From the NCBI RefSeq assembly GCF_000720325.1, contig NZ_JOJM01000077.1, positions 1 to 37,861 of the forward strand: a stretch of 37,861 nt of DNA. The letters run 5' to 3'. Under the pieces are notes generated by a model. It was not told the DNA's origin. It made no database searches and was given only the letters and a program-made list of their open reading frames with translations. The position numbers and the translations under genes were made by a program. Positions 16,030-23,888 of this stretch are shown here, piece by piece. Position 1 is the stretch's first letter; every line of letters starts with the position of its first letter. The stretch is from Streptomyces sp. NRRL B-1347 (GTDB lineage: Bacteria; Actinomycetota; Actinomycetes; Streptomycetales; Streptomycetaceae).

Positions 16030-17129
16030 GCGGTGCCTCCATTGCGGATGGAACGGCTCCGGATGATGAGCCAGATCAGATAGGGCGCGCCGACGGCGGC
16101 GGTGAGCACGCCCACCGGCAGCTCCGTCGGTGAGAAGAGGCGCCGGGCGAGCAGGTCGGCGGTGACGACGACGAGCGCGCCGAGGAGTGCCGAGCTGAGC
16201 AGCGGGATCTGCGCGGTGCGGGTCAGGCGCCGGGCGATCTGCGGGGCGAGCAGCGCCACGAAGTCGACGGGCCCCGCGGCCCCGGTCGCCACCGACGCCA
16301 GGACGACGCCGAGCAGCACGAGCCCGGTGCGCACCCGGCCGAGCCGCACGCCGAGCGCCGTCGCGGTGTCGTCGTCCATGGCCACGGTCCGCTGGGCGCG
16401 GGCCGCCCAGGCCACGAAGGGCAGCAGGACGAGCAGGGTCAGGGCGAGCGGTTCGGCCTCCGGCCAGCCGCGGCCGTTCAGGGATCCCGTCATCCAGATC
16501 TGCGCCTGCTGCGCGACGAGGTAGTCGCCCTTCGTCATGAAGAGCGTGGTGACGGACCGCAGGGCGATCGCGCAGCCGATGCCGATCAGCACGAACCGCG
16601 TGGCGTGCAGACCGCCGCGCCAGGCGAACACGTACACGAGCAGCGCGGCGGCGAGGCCGCCCGCCACGGACAGATACGGCAGGACCGTGTACGAGGTGAG
16701 CCCGAACGTCATCGCGGCGACCGTCACCGCGCTCGCGCCCTGGCTGATCCCGATGATGTCCGGGCTGGCCAGCGGGTTGCGGGCGACGGTCTGGATGAGC
16801 GCGCCCGCGACGCCGAAGGCGGCGCCGACGAGCAGGCCCACGGTCATCCGCGGTTCGCGGAGCGTGCCCACGACCAGCTCGTCGGGCGAGGGCCTGCCGA
16901 GGACGACCTTCAGGGCCTCGACGGGCTGGACGAAGGTCTCGCCGACGCAGAGGTAGGCGAGGCAGGCGGCCGCGAGGAGCAGCGCGAGGGCGGTGGCCAC
17001 GACGGTCGCCCTGCGGTGGGCGAGGAAGGTGGCCCGCCGGAAGCGGAGCACGGCGTACCCGGCGGGACGCACGCGCTGCCGCGCGGCGGGGGCGGGACGG
17101 GCGGGGCGGTACATGGGCGGCTGCTTCAC
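16026..17129 (-). CDS. FecCD-family iron-siderophore permease (second subunit)
   Basis: A 367-residue permease of the BtuC/FecCD family. A basic cytoplasmic N-terminus (about 40 residues, Arg/Pro/Ala-rich) is longer than usual. The family motifs are clear: [59 protein letters not shown] and [24 protein letters not shown]. About nine or ten membrane helices are expected. It should pair with the permease coded just upstream to form the channel. The GTG start at 17129 overlaps that gene's TGA by 4 bp (GTGA); ATG 17114 is a possible alternative. Confidence 0.92.
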   Translation of the reverse strand: MKQPPMYRPARPAPAARQRVRPAGYAVLRFRRATFLAHRRATVVATALALLLAAACLAYLCVGETFVQPVEALKVVLGRPSPDELVVGTLREPRMTVGLLVGAAFGVAGALIQTVARNPLASPDIIGISQGASAVTVAAMTFGLTSYTVLPYLSVAGGLAAALLVYVFAWRGGLHATRFVLIGIGCAIALRSVTTLFMTKGDYLVAQQAQIWMTGSLNGRGWPEAEPLALTLLVLLPFVAWAARAQRTVAMDDDTATALGVRLGRVRTGLVLLGVVLASVATGAAGPVDFVALLAPQIARRLTRTAQIPLLSSALLGALVVVTADLLARRLFSPTELPVGVLTAAVGAPYLIWLIIRSRSIRNGGTA

Positions 17130-18124
17130 GCCGCCACCGCCTTCCTGCGGACCAGGGTCACCAGGAACGGGACGCCGATCAGGGCGGTCATCACCCCGGC
17201 CGGGACCTCGCTCGGCGGGAAGACGATCCGGCCCACGGTGTCGGAGACGAGCAGCATCACGGGTCCCAGGAGGGCGGCGAGCGGCAGCACCCAGCGGTGG
17301 TCGCTGCCGATGACGGCGCGGGCGATGTGCGGGACCGCGAGGCCGATGAAGGCGATGGGCCCGGCGGCGGCGACGCCGACGCCGGTCAGGACGGTGGCGC
17401 CGAGGCCGCCCACGACGCGGACGAGGGCGACGTTCTGGCCGAGCCCCTTGGCCACGTCCTCACCGAGCGCGAGGGCATCGAGCCCGCGGGCGACCCAGAG
17501 CACGAGCAGCAGCCCGCCGAGCAGGAACGGCCAGGTCTGTTCGACGATCGCGGCCTCGCGCCCGGAGAGCGCGCCGACCTGCCAGAAGCGGAACTCGTCG
17601 AGCGCGGAGGCCCGGGTGGTGAGGATGCCCGTGGTGACGGAGACGAGCAGCGCGTTGATCGCGGCGCCGCCGAGCGCGAGTTTCACGGGGGTCGCGCCGC
17701 CCCGGCCACTGGCGGCGATCGCGTAGACGGCGACGGCCGCGAGGGCCGCGCCCGCGAAGGCGTACCAGACGTAGCCGGTGAGCGTGTGCGTGCCCGCGTA
17801 CGCGATGGCGAAGACCACGCCGACCGACGCGCCCTGGCTGATGCCGAGGATGCCGGGGTCGGCGATGGGGTTGCGGGTGATGCCCTGGAGCGCGGTGCCC
17901 GCGACGGCGAGCGCGGCGCCGACCATGACGCCGAGGACCGTGCGCGGCACGCGCATCTCGCGGACCACCTCGGCGGCGTCGCTGTGCCCGCCGTGCAGCA
18001 GGGCGTCGAGGACCGCGGACGGCGCGATCGCGCGGGCGCCGACGGCGAGGCTGAACAGGACGGCGAGCAGCAGGGCCACGACGGCCGCCATCATCACGGC
18101 GGCGCGTCTGGCGTTCACACGCAT
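17126..18124 (-). CDS. FecCD-family iron-siderophore permease (first subunit)
   Basis: A 332-residue FecCD-type permease, the first gene of the iron operon. Family motifs: [20 protein letters not shown] followed by [39 protein letters not shown]; and [24 protein letters not shown]. The ATG at 18124 lies just after the signal-like N-terminal helix's basic MRVNARR; an open frame continues to 18322 but would run through the iron box and promoter region. The iron box sits 24 bp upstream of the ATG, so expression should rise when iron is scarce. With the second permease it forms the heterodimeric channel for a ferric siderophore. Confidence 0.92.
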   Translation of the reverse strand: MRVNARRAAVMMAAVVALLLAVLFSLAVGARAIAPSAVLDALLHGGHSDAAEVVREMRVPRTVLGVMVGAALAVAGTALQGITRNPIADPGILGISQGASVGVVFAIAYAGTHTLTGYVWYAFAGAALAAVAVYAIAASGRGGATPVKLALGGAAINALLVSVTTGILTTRASALDEFRFWQVGALSGREAAIVEQTWPFLLGGLLLVLWVARGLDALALGEDVAKGLGQNVALVRVVGGLGATVLTGVGVAAAGPIAFIGLAVPHIARAVIGSDHRWVLPLAALLGPVMLLVSDTVGRIVFPPSEVPAGVMTALIGVPFLVTLVRRKAVAA

Positions 18125-18147
18125 CGGCTGGCTCGTTTCGCGGGACG

Positions 18148-18166
18148 GTAGGTAAGGCTTGGCTAA
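18148..18166. promoter_or_regulatory. Iron box (IdeR/DmdR1-type operator)
   Basis: GTAGGTAAGGCTTGGCTAA matches 14 of 19 positions of the actinobacterial iron-box consensus TTAGGTTAGGCTCACCTAA and lies immediately upstream of the iron-siderophore operon. Context and sequence agree; the site is imperfect. Confidence 0.65.
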
Positions 18167-18227
18167 GAAGCATAAGGGGGTCCGTCCGCCCCGCCCGGGC
18201 CGCGGGGCCCCCGGCACAATGGGCGCC

Positions 18228-18893
18228 ATGACCTCACGGACTGCACGGACCACCCGGGACGGCGGCGCGCTCACCGTCGGCTTCGACCTCGACATGACCC
18301 TGATCGACTCCCGGCCCGGCATTCACGCCTGTTACGTGGCGCTGTCCGAGCGGACCGGTACGCACGTGGACGCGGACCTGGCCGTCACCCGTCTCGGGCC
18401 GCCCCTCGAACAGGAGTTGGCCCACTGGTTTCCGGCCACCGAGGTCGCGGCGACGGCGGAGCTCTACCGTGAGATGTATCCCACATACGCGATCGCGGCG
18501 ACGCCCGCGCTGCCCGGCGCCCGGGCCGCGGTCGACGCGGTGCGCGCGGCGGGCGGCCGCGCGATAGTCGTCACCGCCAAGTACGAGCCGAACGCCAAGC
18601 TCCACATCGAGCACCTCGGCATCGCGGCGGACGCCGTGGTCGGCAATCTGTGGGCGGAGCGGAAGGCGCAGGCCCTGCACGAGTACGGCGCGTCCGTGTA
18701 CGTCGGCGACCACACCGGGGACGTACGCGGGGCGCGTACGGCGGGCGCGCTCTCCGTAGCGGTGGCGACCGGGCCGTGCGACGCAGACGAACTGCGCGCG
18801 GCGGGCGCCGACGTCGTACTCGATGATCTGAGCCAGTTCCCGGCCTGGCTCGCCGCTCACGTAGCCGATGGGCCCGCCGCTGACCTGGCCTGA
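18228..18893 (+). CDS. HAD-superfamily hydrolase (phosphoglycolate phosphatase-like)
   Basis: A 221-residue HAD hydrolase. Motif I is [10 protein letters not shown] (the nucleophile Asp and the acid Asp two residues later), the cap is the helical C1 type, motif II is IVVTAK, a Lys occurs near KAQALHEYG, and motif IV is [17 protein letters not shown]. The order and spacing resemble Gph-like phosphatases acting on small phosphoesters; the substrate is not predictable. The start is ATG 18228, with CACAAT at 18215-18220 as a -10 box 7 nt before it, which fits a leaderless transcript; ATG 18219 is also in frame. It diverges from the iron operon, and its last 37 bp overlap the end of the convergent membrane-protein gene. 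Confidence 0.85.
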   Translation: MTSRTARTTRDGGALTVGFDLDMTLIDSRPGIHACYVALSERTGTHVDADLAVTRLGPPLEQELAHWFPATEVAATAELYREMYPTYAIAATPALPGARAAVDAVRAAGGRAIVVTAKYEPNAKLHIEHLGIAADAVVGNLWAERKAQALHEYGASVYVGDHTGDVRGARTAGALSVAVATGPCDADELRAAGADVVLDDLSQFPAWLAAHVADGPAADLA

Positions 18894-19120
18894 CGCCGCT
18901 GTGCGGCGACGGAGCGGAACACGCCTGCCCCGGCGATGAGGAAACCCACGCCCATCAGCATGCACACCGCATAGGCCACGGGTGGGAAAGGGTCGCCGCC
19001 GAGGAACAGCGGAGCCACCGTGACCAGGGTGGCCACGGCGCCGACGAAGAAAACGATCGCGCCAATCCGTACGAGGCCGTCGCCCGGTCCGGTGGAATTC
19101 GCTTGGGTTTTGTCACGCAC
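18857..19120 (-). CDS. Small two-helix membrane protein
   Basis: An 87-residue protein with two hydrophobic segments ([23 protein letters not shown] and [21 protein letters not shown]), short polar ends and a basic C-terminus ([12 protein letters not shown]). It is a typical small actinobacterial membrane protein of unknown function. GTG at 19120 has no ribosome site but lies 7 nt after TACCCT on the minus strand, suggesting a leaderless transcript. Its 3' end overlaps the 3' end of the HAD gene by 37 bp, so the two messages would be antisense there. The cold-shock gene diverges from it. Confidence 0.65.
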   Translation of the reverse strand: MRDKTQANSTGPGDGLVRIGAIVFFVGAVATLVTVAPLFLGGDPFPPVAYAVCMLMGVGFLIAGAGVFRSVAAQRRQARSAAGPSAT

Positions 19121-19165
19121 CGGACCAGGGTAGTTCCCAGCGCGAAGGAAGAAACCGGGGACGTC

Positions 19166-19193
19166 TTGTCACCGGCCCCGGGACCAATAGTCT
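19166..19193 (+). promoter_or_regulatory. Candidate promoter of the cold-shock-domain gene
   Basis: TTGTCA (19166-19171) and TAGTCT (19188-19193) are 16 bp apart. This predicts a leader of about 130 nt before the GTG at 19331. Confidence 0.5.
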
Positions 19194-19201
19194 TGGTGCC
19201 G

Positions 19202-19219
19202 GCGGGTCGTGCGACCCGC
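19202..19219 (+). promoter_or_regulatory. Hairpin at the 5' end of the cold-shock leader
   Basis: GCGGGTCG and CGACCCGC are separated by TG, a perfect 8-bp stem (effective loop of 4) right at the predicted transcript start. It may stabilise the message or take part in temperature-dependent folding; that is inference. Confidence 0.45.
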
Positions 19220-19330
19220 TGTAGTGCTATCCAGAGCCGTTTTCGCCCGGCGGACGGGGACCGGAGGGTCCACGCCGAAGGCGGCGCGGTGCCGCCGATA
19301 CGACGACTAGTACGAGGACGAGGACTTCAC

Positions 19331-19714
19331 GTGCCTACCGGCAAGGTCAAGTGGTTCAACAGCGAGAAGGGCTTCGGCTTTCTCTCCCGCGACGACGGCG
19401 GTGACGTCTTCGTGCATTCCTCCGTACTGCCCGACGGCGTCGACACACTCAAGCCCGGCCAGCGCGTGGAATTCGGCGTGGTCGCCGGACAGCGTGGGGA
19501 CCAGGCCCTTTCGGTGACGCTTCTCGACCCGACGCCGTCGGTCGCCGCCGCACAGCGCCGCAAGCCGGACGAACTGGCCTCGATCGTCCAGGACCTCACC
19601 ACCCTCCTGGAGAACATCACCCCCATGCTGGAGAAGGGCCGCTACCCCGACAAGGCCTCGGGCGCGAAGATCGCGGGCCTGCTCAGGGCGGTGGCGGACC
19701 AGCTGGACGTGTGA
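19331..19714 (+). CDS. Cold-shock-domain protein with C-terminal extension
   Basis: A 127-residue protein. Residues 1-66 form a cold-shock domain: [23 protein letters not shown] carries RNP1 (KGFGF, 13-17) and RNP2 (DVFVH, 25-29), the aromatic surface that binds single-stranded RNA or DNA. Residues about 70-127 are a helical extension ([27 protein letters not shown], then [19 protein letters not shown]) absent from ordinary 67-residue Csp proteins; it may form an oligomerisation coil. Similar proteins stand beside mqnB/mqnD in other Streptomyces (SCO4325 as I recall). GTG at 19331 follows GAGGAC. The gene has a long structured leader, and its end faces mqnD across a large repeat-based hairpin. 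Confidence 0.9.
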   Translation: MPTGKVKWFNSEKGFGFLSRDDGGDVFVHSSVLPDGVDTLKPGQRVEFGVVAGQRGDQALSVTLLDPTPSVAAAQRRKPDELASIVQDLTTLLENITPMLEKGRYPDKASGAKIAGLLRAVADQLDV

Positions 19715-19756
19715 CCGCGGGTCCCGTGCGCCGCTCTTCGGCGCTTCGCGCCTCGT

Positions 19757-19823
19757 CCTCAAACGCCGGACGGGCTGGATGGTGCCGCTTGCGGCTGTGT
19801 TTCAGCCTCTCCGGCGTTTGAGG
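19757..19823. repeat. Paired dispersed repeats forming a large hairpin
   Basis: CCTCAAACGCCGGA (19757-19770) and its exact reverse complement TCCGGCGTTTGAGG (19810-19823) flank a loop whose inner GGCTG (19773-19777) and CAGCC (19803-19807) also pair. These are two opposed copies of the intergenic repeat seen at 7516. The structure lies between convergent cold-shock and mqnD genes and could stop transcription from both sides. Confidence 0.7.
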
Positions 19824-19839
19824 AGCGGAGCCCCCAGGA

Positions 19840-20697
19840 TCAGGGGAACGAAAGGGCCCCCGGGGCCAGGGCCGGGACCAGGCCCTCGGCGGCGGCCCGG
19901 GTGAGCAGGCCGCGCACCGCGGCGTAGCCGTCCTCGCCCAGATCCGCGGTGAACTCGTTGACGTACAGGCCGATGTGCTGGTCGGCCACCCGCGGATCCA
20001 TCTCCTGCGCGTGCTCCAGGACGTAGGGACGCGAGGCCTCGGGATCGTCCCAGGCCCTCCGCACGGACGCCCGCGCCGCGTCCGCGAGGCCCCGCAGCAC
20101 GTCGTCCCCGAGCGACCGCTTCGCGATGATCGCGCCGAGCGGGATCGGCAGGCCGGTCGTGGCCTCCCAGTGCTCGCCCATGTCGGCGAGCCGGTGCAGG
20201 CCGTAGTTCTGGTAAGTGAAGCGCGCCTCGTGGATGACGAGCCCCGCGTCGACCTTCCCGTCCCGCACGGCGGGCATGATCCGGTCGAAGGGCAGCACGA
20301 CGATCTCCCCGACGCCGTCCGCGAGGACGTCCGCGGCCCACAGCCGGAACAGCAGGTACGCCGTCGACCTCTCGCTCGGCACCGCGACCGTCTTGCCGCT
20401 CAGGTCGACCCCCGGCTCCCGGGTCAGCACCAGCGGCCCGCAGCCCCGGCCGAGGGCACCGCCGCACGGCAGCAGCGCGTACTCGTCGAGGACGTACGGC
20501 AACACCGCGTACGACACCTTGAGCACGTCGAACTCGCCGCGCTCGGCCATGCCGTTGGTGATGTCGATGTCCGCGAACGTCACGTCGAGCGCGGGCGCGT
20601 CCGGCACCCGGCCGTGCGCCCAGGCGTCGAAGACGAAGGTGTCGTTGGGGCAGGGCGAGTACGCGATGCGCAGGGGCTCGGGGGTGGTGTCAGTCAT
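19840..20697 (-). CDS. mqnD: 1,4-dihydroxy-6-naphthoate synthase MqnD
   Basis: A 285-residue cytoplasmic enzyme of the MqnA/MqnD family in the futalosine route to menaquinone. MqnD turns cyclic dehypoxanthine futalosine into 1,4-dihydroxy-6-naphthoate. Characteristic segments: LRIAYSPCPNDTFVFDAWAHG near the start (MqnD-type CPNDTF), FADIDITNGMAERGEFDVLKVSYAV, VAVPSERSTAYLLFRL, AGLVIHEARFTYQNYGL with the conserved HE, and GLPIPLGAIIAKRSL. Length matches the family. The ATG at 20697 overlaps the mqnB stop by 8 bp, so translation is likely coupled; the neighbour mqnB confirms the pathway. The order resembles SCO4326-SCO4327 in S. coelicolor. Confidence 0.95.
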   Translation of the reverse strand: MTDTTPEPLRIAYSPCPNDTFVFDAWAHGRVPDAPALDVTFADIDITNGMAERGEFDVLKVSYAVLPYVLDEYALLPCGGALGRGCGPLVLTREPGVDLSGKTVAVPSERSTAYLLFRLWAADVLADGVGEIVVLPFDRIMPAVRDGKVDAGLVIHEARFTYQNYGLHRLADMGEHWEATTGLPIPLGAIIAKRSLGDDVLRGLADAARASVRRAWDDPEASRPYVLEHAQEMDPRVADQHIGLYVNEFTADLGEDGYAAVRGLLTRAAAEGLVPALAPGALSFP

Positions 20698-21421
20698 GCC
20701 TGTTCCAACTCTCCAGTACCGGCGTGAACTTCCCGAACGCCCCGCCGAGCGCGGCGAGCGCGTCGCCGATGCGCCAGGCGGCCCGGTCGCGCGGGCCCAC
20801 CGGGTTCGAGACCGCGCGGACCTCGCACACGGGCAGGCCGTGCACGGCGGCGGCCTCGGCGACGCCGAAGCCCTCCATCGCCTCCGCGAGAGCACGCGGA
20901 TGGCGGGCGCGCAGCCCGGCCGCGCGCTCGGCGGAACCGGTGACGGTGGACACCGTCAGGACCGTGCCCGTCGCGGCGCCCGACACGGCGGCGAGCTGCC
21001 GTACGAGGGCGGCCGGCGGCTCGTACGTGACCCGGCCGAAGCCGAGGTCGGTGACGGGCACGAACCCGTCGGCCGTCTCGGCCCCCAGGTCGGCCGCGGT
21101 GACGGCGTCGGCGACGACCAGCGACCCCACGGGCGCGTCCGGCACGAAACCGCCCCCGATGCCGGCGGAGACCACCAGGTCGTACGGCACGTCGCGGGCG
21201 GCGGCACCGGCGAGCGCGGCCGCGGTGCCCGCGGCGGCGGCCGCGGGTCCGACGCCGACGGCGAGCACGTCCACGGGCCCGACGGACACGAGCCCACCGC
21301 CGGGCGTGTCCGCGGCGCCCGCCGCGTCAGCCCCCGCGGACAGGCCGGAGGCCACCGCGTCCCGCTCGGCGGGGACCGCGGTGGCCACCAGGATGCGTGG
21401 GGTCCGCCCGGTCCCGGTCAG
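20690..21421 (-). CDS. mqnB: Futalosine hydrolase MqnB (start codon uncertain, probably CTG)
   Basis: A nucleosidase of the PNP/UDP family that splits futalosine into hypoxanthine and dehypoxanthine futalosine. Seen: RILVATAVPAERDAV at the N-terminus, DVLAVGVGPAAAAAGTAAAL, DLVVSAGIGGGF, and AMEGFGVAEAAAVHGLPVCEVRAVSNPVG, the active-site E-G region and the conserved R-x-[IV]-S-N loop. The start is unusual. No ATG/GTG lies just before the first beta strand; GTG 21388 would cut off RILV, and a far upstream GTG would run well into the lipoprotein gene. A CTG at 21421 overlaps the lipoprotein stop as CTGA and has AAGGACAAGGA upstream, so I prefer it (243 residues). The enzyme call is sure, the start is not. 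Confidence 0.88.
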   Translation of the reverse strand: MTGTGRTPRILVATAVPAERDAVASGLSAGADAAGAADTPGGGLVSVGPVDVLAVGVGPAAAAAGTAAALAGAAARDVPYDLVVSAGIGGGFVPDAPVGSLVVADAVTAADLGAETADGFVPVTDLGFGRVTYEPPAALVRQLAAVSGAATGTVLTVSTVTGSAERAAGLRARHPRALAEAMEGFGVAEAAAVHGLPVCEVRAVSNPVGPRDRAAWRIGDALAALGGAFGKFTPVLESWNRHD

Positions 21422-21921
21422 GCGTCCTTGTCCTTCTTCAGCTTGAACGACCACAGACCGGTGGCCTTCGGCGCGCCGCTCTCGCTCTTGCCGCCCTCCA
21501 GCAGGCTGACGGTCGTCGAGGAACCGCCGCCGCCGTACTGCTGGTTGAAGAACACGCTGCCCGGGATGACGACGTAGGTCTTCTTGCTGGCCTCGGTCAG
21601 CGGCTGGCCGTTCATCAGCAGCGTCCAGCCCTTGTCGGCGATCTCCGGGTCGACGCCGAAGCGGACCTTCTCGTCGGGGTCGACCGTGATGGACTTGATG
21701 TCCTTCGTGTCCTTCAGGCAGTCCTGTACGGCGGACTGCGTGAGCTCCTTGCCGTCCTTGTAGCAGGAGGCCTCGGAGTGCACGGACTTGCTGCCGACCG
21801 TCACGGTCGCCAGCGGCGTCGGCTTGTCGCAGGCCGACAGGACGAGCAGTCCGGCGGAGACGGCGCCGAGGGAGGCGACGGCGCGGCGGCTGCGCGCTGA
21901 GCGGGGTACCAGGGAGGTCAT
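21418..21921 (-). CDS. DUF2771-type lipoprotein
   Basis: A 167-residue exported protein. The signal peptide (RSRR, then VASLGAVSAGLLVLSAC) has a lipobox with Cys31. The mature domain of about 135 residues contains CYKDGKELTQSAVQDCL (two cysteines likely bridged), VRFGVDPEIADKGWTLLMNG and KTYVVIPGSVFFNQQYGGGG. It resembles the actinobacterial DUF2771 family, whose role is unknown. ATG at 21921. Its stop overlaps the mqnB start region, so it is the first gene of an operon with mqnB and mqnD; a link to menaquinone or the respiratory membrane is suggested by this position only. Confidence 0.72.
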   Translation of the reverse strand: MTSLVPRSARSRRAVASLGAVSAGLLVLSACDKPTPLATVTVGSKSVHSEASCYKDGKELTQSAVQDCLKDTKDIKSITVDPDEKVRFGVDPEIADKGWTLLMNGQPLTEASKKTYVVIPGSVFFNQQYGGGGSSTTVSLLEGGKSESGAPKATGLWSFKLKKDKDA

Positions 21922-22050
21922 GGCGGAAGGCTATCTCTTGGCCCCTGGGCCCATACCGGCCGCCCCGCCCGGGCCGCCCCTCCCGCCCACAGGACCGCCG
22001 TCCGGGCGCCCCCGGTGGATCCGGGTGCCTCCCGGCGCGGGGGCCGGTGC

Positions 22051-23460
22051 TCAGGCCAGGACGCGGCGGCTGCCGCCCCGGCGCGCGGCCGCCAAGAGGC
22101 CCCGTACGGTCGGCAGCCATCCGACCGCCACGATCGCCGCCGCCACGGACAGGCCAAGGGTTCCGTTCAGCGGGAGCGCGATGCCGATGCCGCCGCCCAC
22201 CACCCAGGCCACCTGCAACAGGGTCTCGGCGCGCGCGAACGCGGACGTACGCACCGCCTCCGGCACGTCCCGCTGGATCAGCGCGTCGAGCGACAGCTTC
22301 GACAGGGCCTGTGCGAAGCCCGCCACGGCCGCGAGGCAGGCGATGGCCACGGGGCTGAAGAACAGCGCCGCGCACACCGCGACCCCGAGCACCACCGCCA
22401 CCACGGTCACGATGATCAGCTCGGGCGCGCGCGCCTTCAGCCACGCCCCGACGGCCGTGCCGAGCGCGTTGCCCGTGCCCGCGGCGACCCCGACGATGCC
22501 GAGCGACACCGCCGCGCTCTGCCCGCCGAGCGGATGCTCGCGCAGCAGGAAGGCCAGGAAGAAGATCAGGAAGCCGGAGAGCCCGCGCTGCGCGGCGTTG
22601 ACGGCCAGGCCGTGCGTCACGGCCGGGCCGACCGTCCGCAGGCCGAGGAGGCTCCTGCGGGTCGAGTCCTTGCGGTCCTTCGCGCGCGCCAGGTGCAGAT
22701 GCTCCTCGTCCGCCGCGAGCAGCGCCTTGCTCTCGCCCTTCGCCGAGTCCACCTTGCGCGGCAGCGTGAACGACAGCACGGTCCCGGCGACGAACACCGC
22801 GCACGCCGCGTACAGCGGCCAGCGCGCCCCGATCGCCTGCAGCCCCGCCCCCACGGGCGCGGCGACGCCCGTCGCGAGCAGTCCGCTCAGAGTCACCCGG
22901 GAGTTCGCCTTCACCAGCGAGAAGCCGGGTGGCAGCAGCCGGGGCACGACAGCGCTGCGGACCACGCCGTACGCCTTCGACGCGACGAGCACGCCGAGCG
23001 CGGCCGGGTACAGCTCCAGGCCGCCGGTCGCCACCGCGCCCGACAGGATCAGCGCGAGCAGCGCCCGCGCCAGCATCGCCGCCGCCATCGCGGCGCGGCG
23101 GCCGTGCGGGAGGCGGTCCAGGAGCGGGCCGATGACGGGGGCGAGGAGCGTGAACGGCGCCATGGTGATGGCGAGGTACAGCGCGACGCGGCCGCGGGCC
23201 TCGTCGGTCGGCACGGAGAAGAACACCGTGGACGCGAGCGAGACGGTGATCAGCACGTCGCCCGCGCCGTTCACCGCGTGCAGCTCGATCAGCTTGCCGA
23301 GGCCGGACTCGCCCGCTCCGTGGGCGTGGGTGGCCTTGCGGATGCCGCGGGCCGTTCCGGTGAACGGCAGGTGCAGCGCGCGGGCCAGCGCACGGGCGGC
23401 CCTGCTTGCCGGGCGGGGGGAGCGCAGCCCGTGGGACGACGACGACCTGACGCCAGCCAC
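22051..23460 (-). CDS. MFS-type membrane transporter
   Basis: A 469-residue membrane protein with about 12 hydrophobic segments in two halves. A basic, Ser/Arg/Ala-rich N-terminus of about 60 residues precedes the first helix. GPLLDRLPHGRRAA in the loop after helix 2 fits the MFS D-R-x-x-x-R/K pattern. The middle loop (VDSAKGESKALLAADEEHLHLARAKDRKDSTRR) is long and charged. The substrate is unknown. A similar MFS gene neighbours DUF2771 in mycobacteria (Rv0876c beside Rv0875c, from memory), which suggests an old linkage. The GTG at 23460 follows GGAAGGGGG by 13 nt; a later start is possible because the N-terminal tail is not conserved-looking. It is transcribed in the same direction as the lipoprotein operon, 129 bp upstream of it. 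Confidence 0.8.
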   Translation of the reverse strand: MAGVRSSSSHGLRSPRPASRAARALARALHLPFTGTARGIRKATHAHGAGESGLGKLIELHAVNGAGDVLITVSLASTVFFSVPTDEARGRVALYLAITMAPFTLLAPVIGPLLDRLPHGRRAAMAAAMLARALLALILSGAVATGGLELYPAALGVLVASKAYGVVRSAVVPRLLPPGFSLVKANSRVTLSGLLATGVAAPVGAGLQAIGARWPLYAACAVFVAGTVLSFTLPRKVDSAKGESKALLAADEEHLHLARAKDRKDSTRRSLLGLRTVGPAVTHGLAVNAAQRGLSGFLIFFLAFLLREHPLGGQSAAVSLGIVGVAAGTGNALGTAVGAWLKARAPELIIVTVVAVVLGVAVCAALFFSPVAIACLAAVAGFAQALSKLSLDALIQRDVPEAVRTSAFARAETLLQVAWVVGGGIGIALPLNGTLGLSVAAAIVAVGWLPTVRGLLAAARRGGSRRVLA

Positions 23461-23888
23461 CCAGTCATAGTGCCCCCTTCCGCCCCCGACTAGTGGCACC
23501 TCCCTCCACCCGGCCACCCCCATGTCGCCCCCACCCCCTCCGACCTGCGACTTCCCGGGGGACGTGGGCGAAGCACCGCGCTTCCGCGCTCGTCGTCGAA
23601 CGCCGGACGGGCCGGATCCGCCGGCGACGGAGGGGGTGACGGGGGGCGTGTCGGCGGGTCGGGGCGGGCGCCGGTGTGGGCCCAGGGGCCAGGAACAGGT
23701 AGCGTGCGTAACGCGCCTGCGGCGGAAGCTCTCGGCCGCGCGCCTCATCACCATCCCGCAGAATGGATGGCGTAGGCGCGCCCGTGACGTCGGGCGCGGA
23801 CGTCGACGCGGCCCCCTGGTCCGCTCCGTCCGTGCCCCCGCGTAAGGGTGGCGCACCCGTGAGACGGCGTAGGAGAGAAGCGATACCT
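23461..23888. other. 428-bp divergent intergenic region
   Basis: Pyrimidine-rich near the MFS start, then a decayed copy of the intergenic repeat (CGAACGCCGGACGGGC, about 23577-23612), then a promoter-like zone with GGTAGCGTGCG near 23699 and AGAATGG near 23760. A small GGGTG-GCG-CACCC hairpin lies at 23846-23858, just before the DUF3027 ribosome site. An ATG at 23763 is in frame with DUF3027, but the extra 42 residues are low-complexity, so I left them out. Confidence 0.5.
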
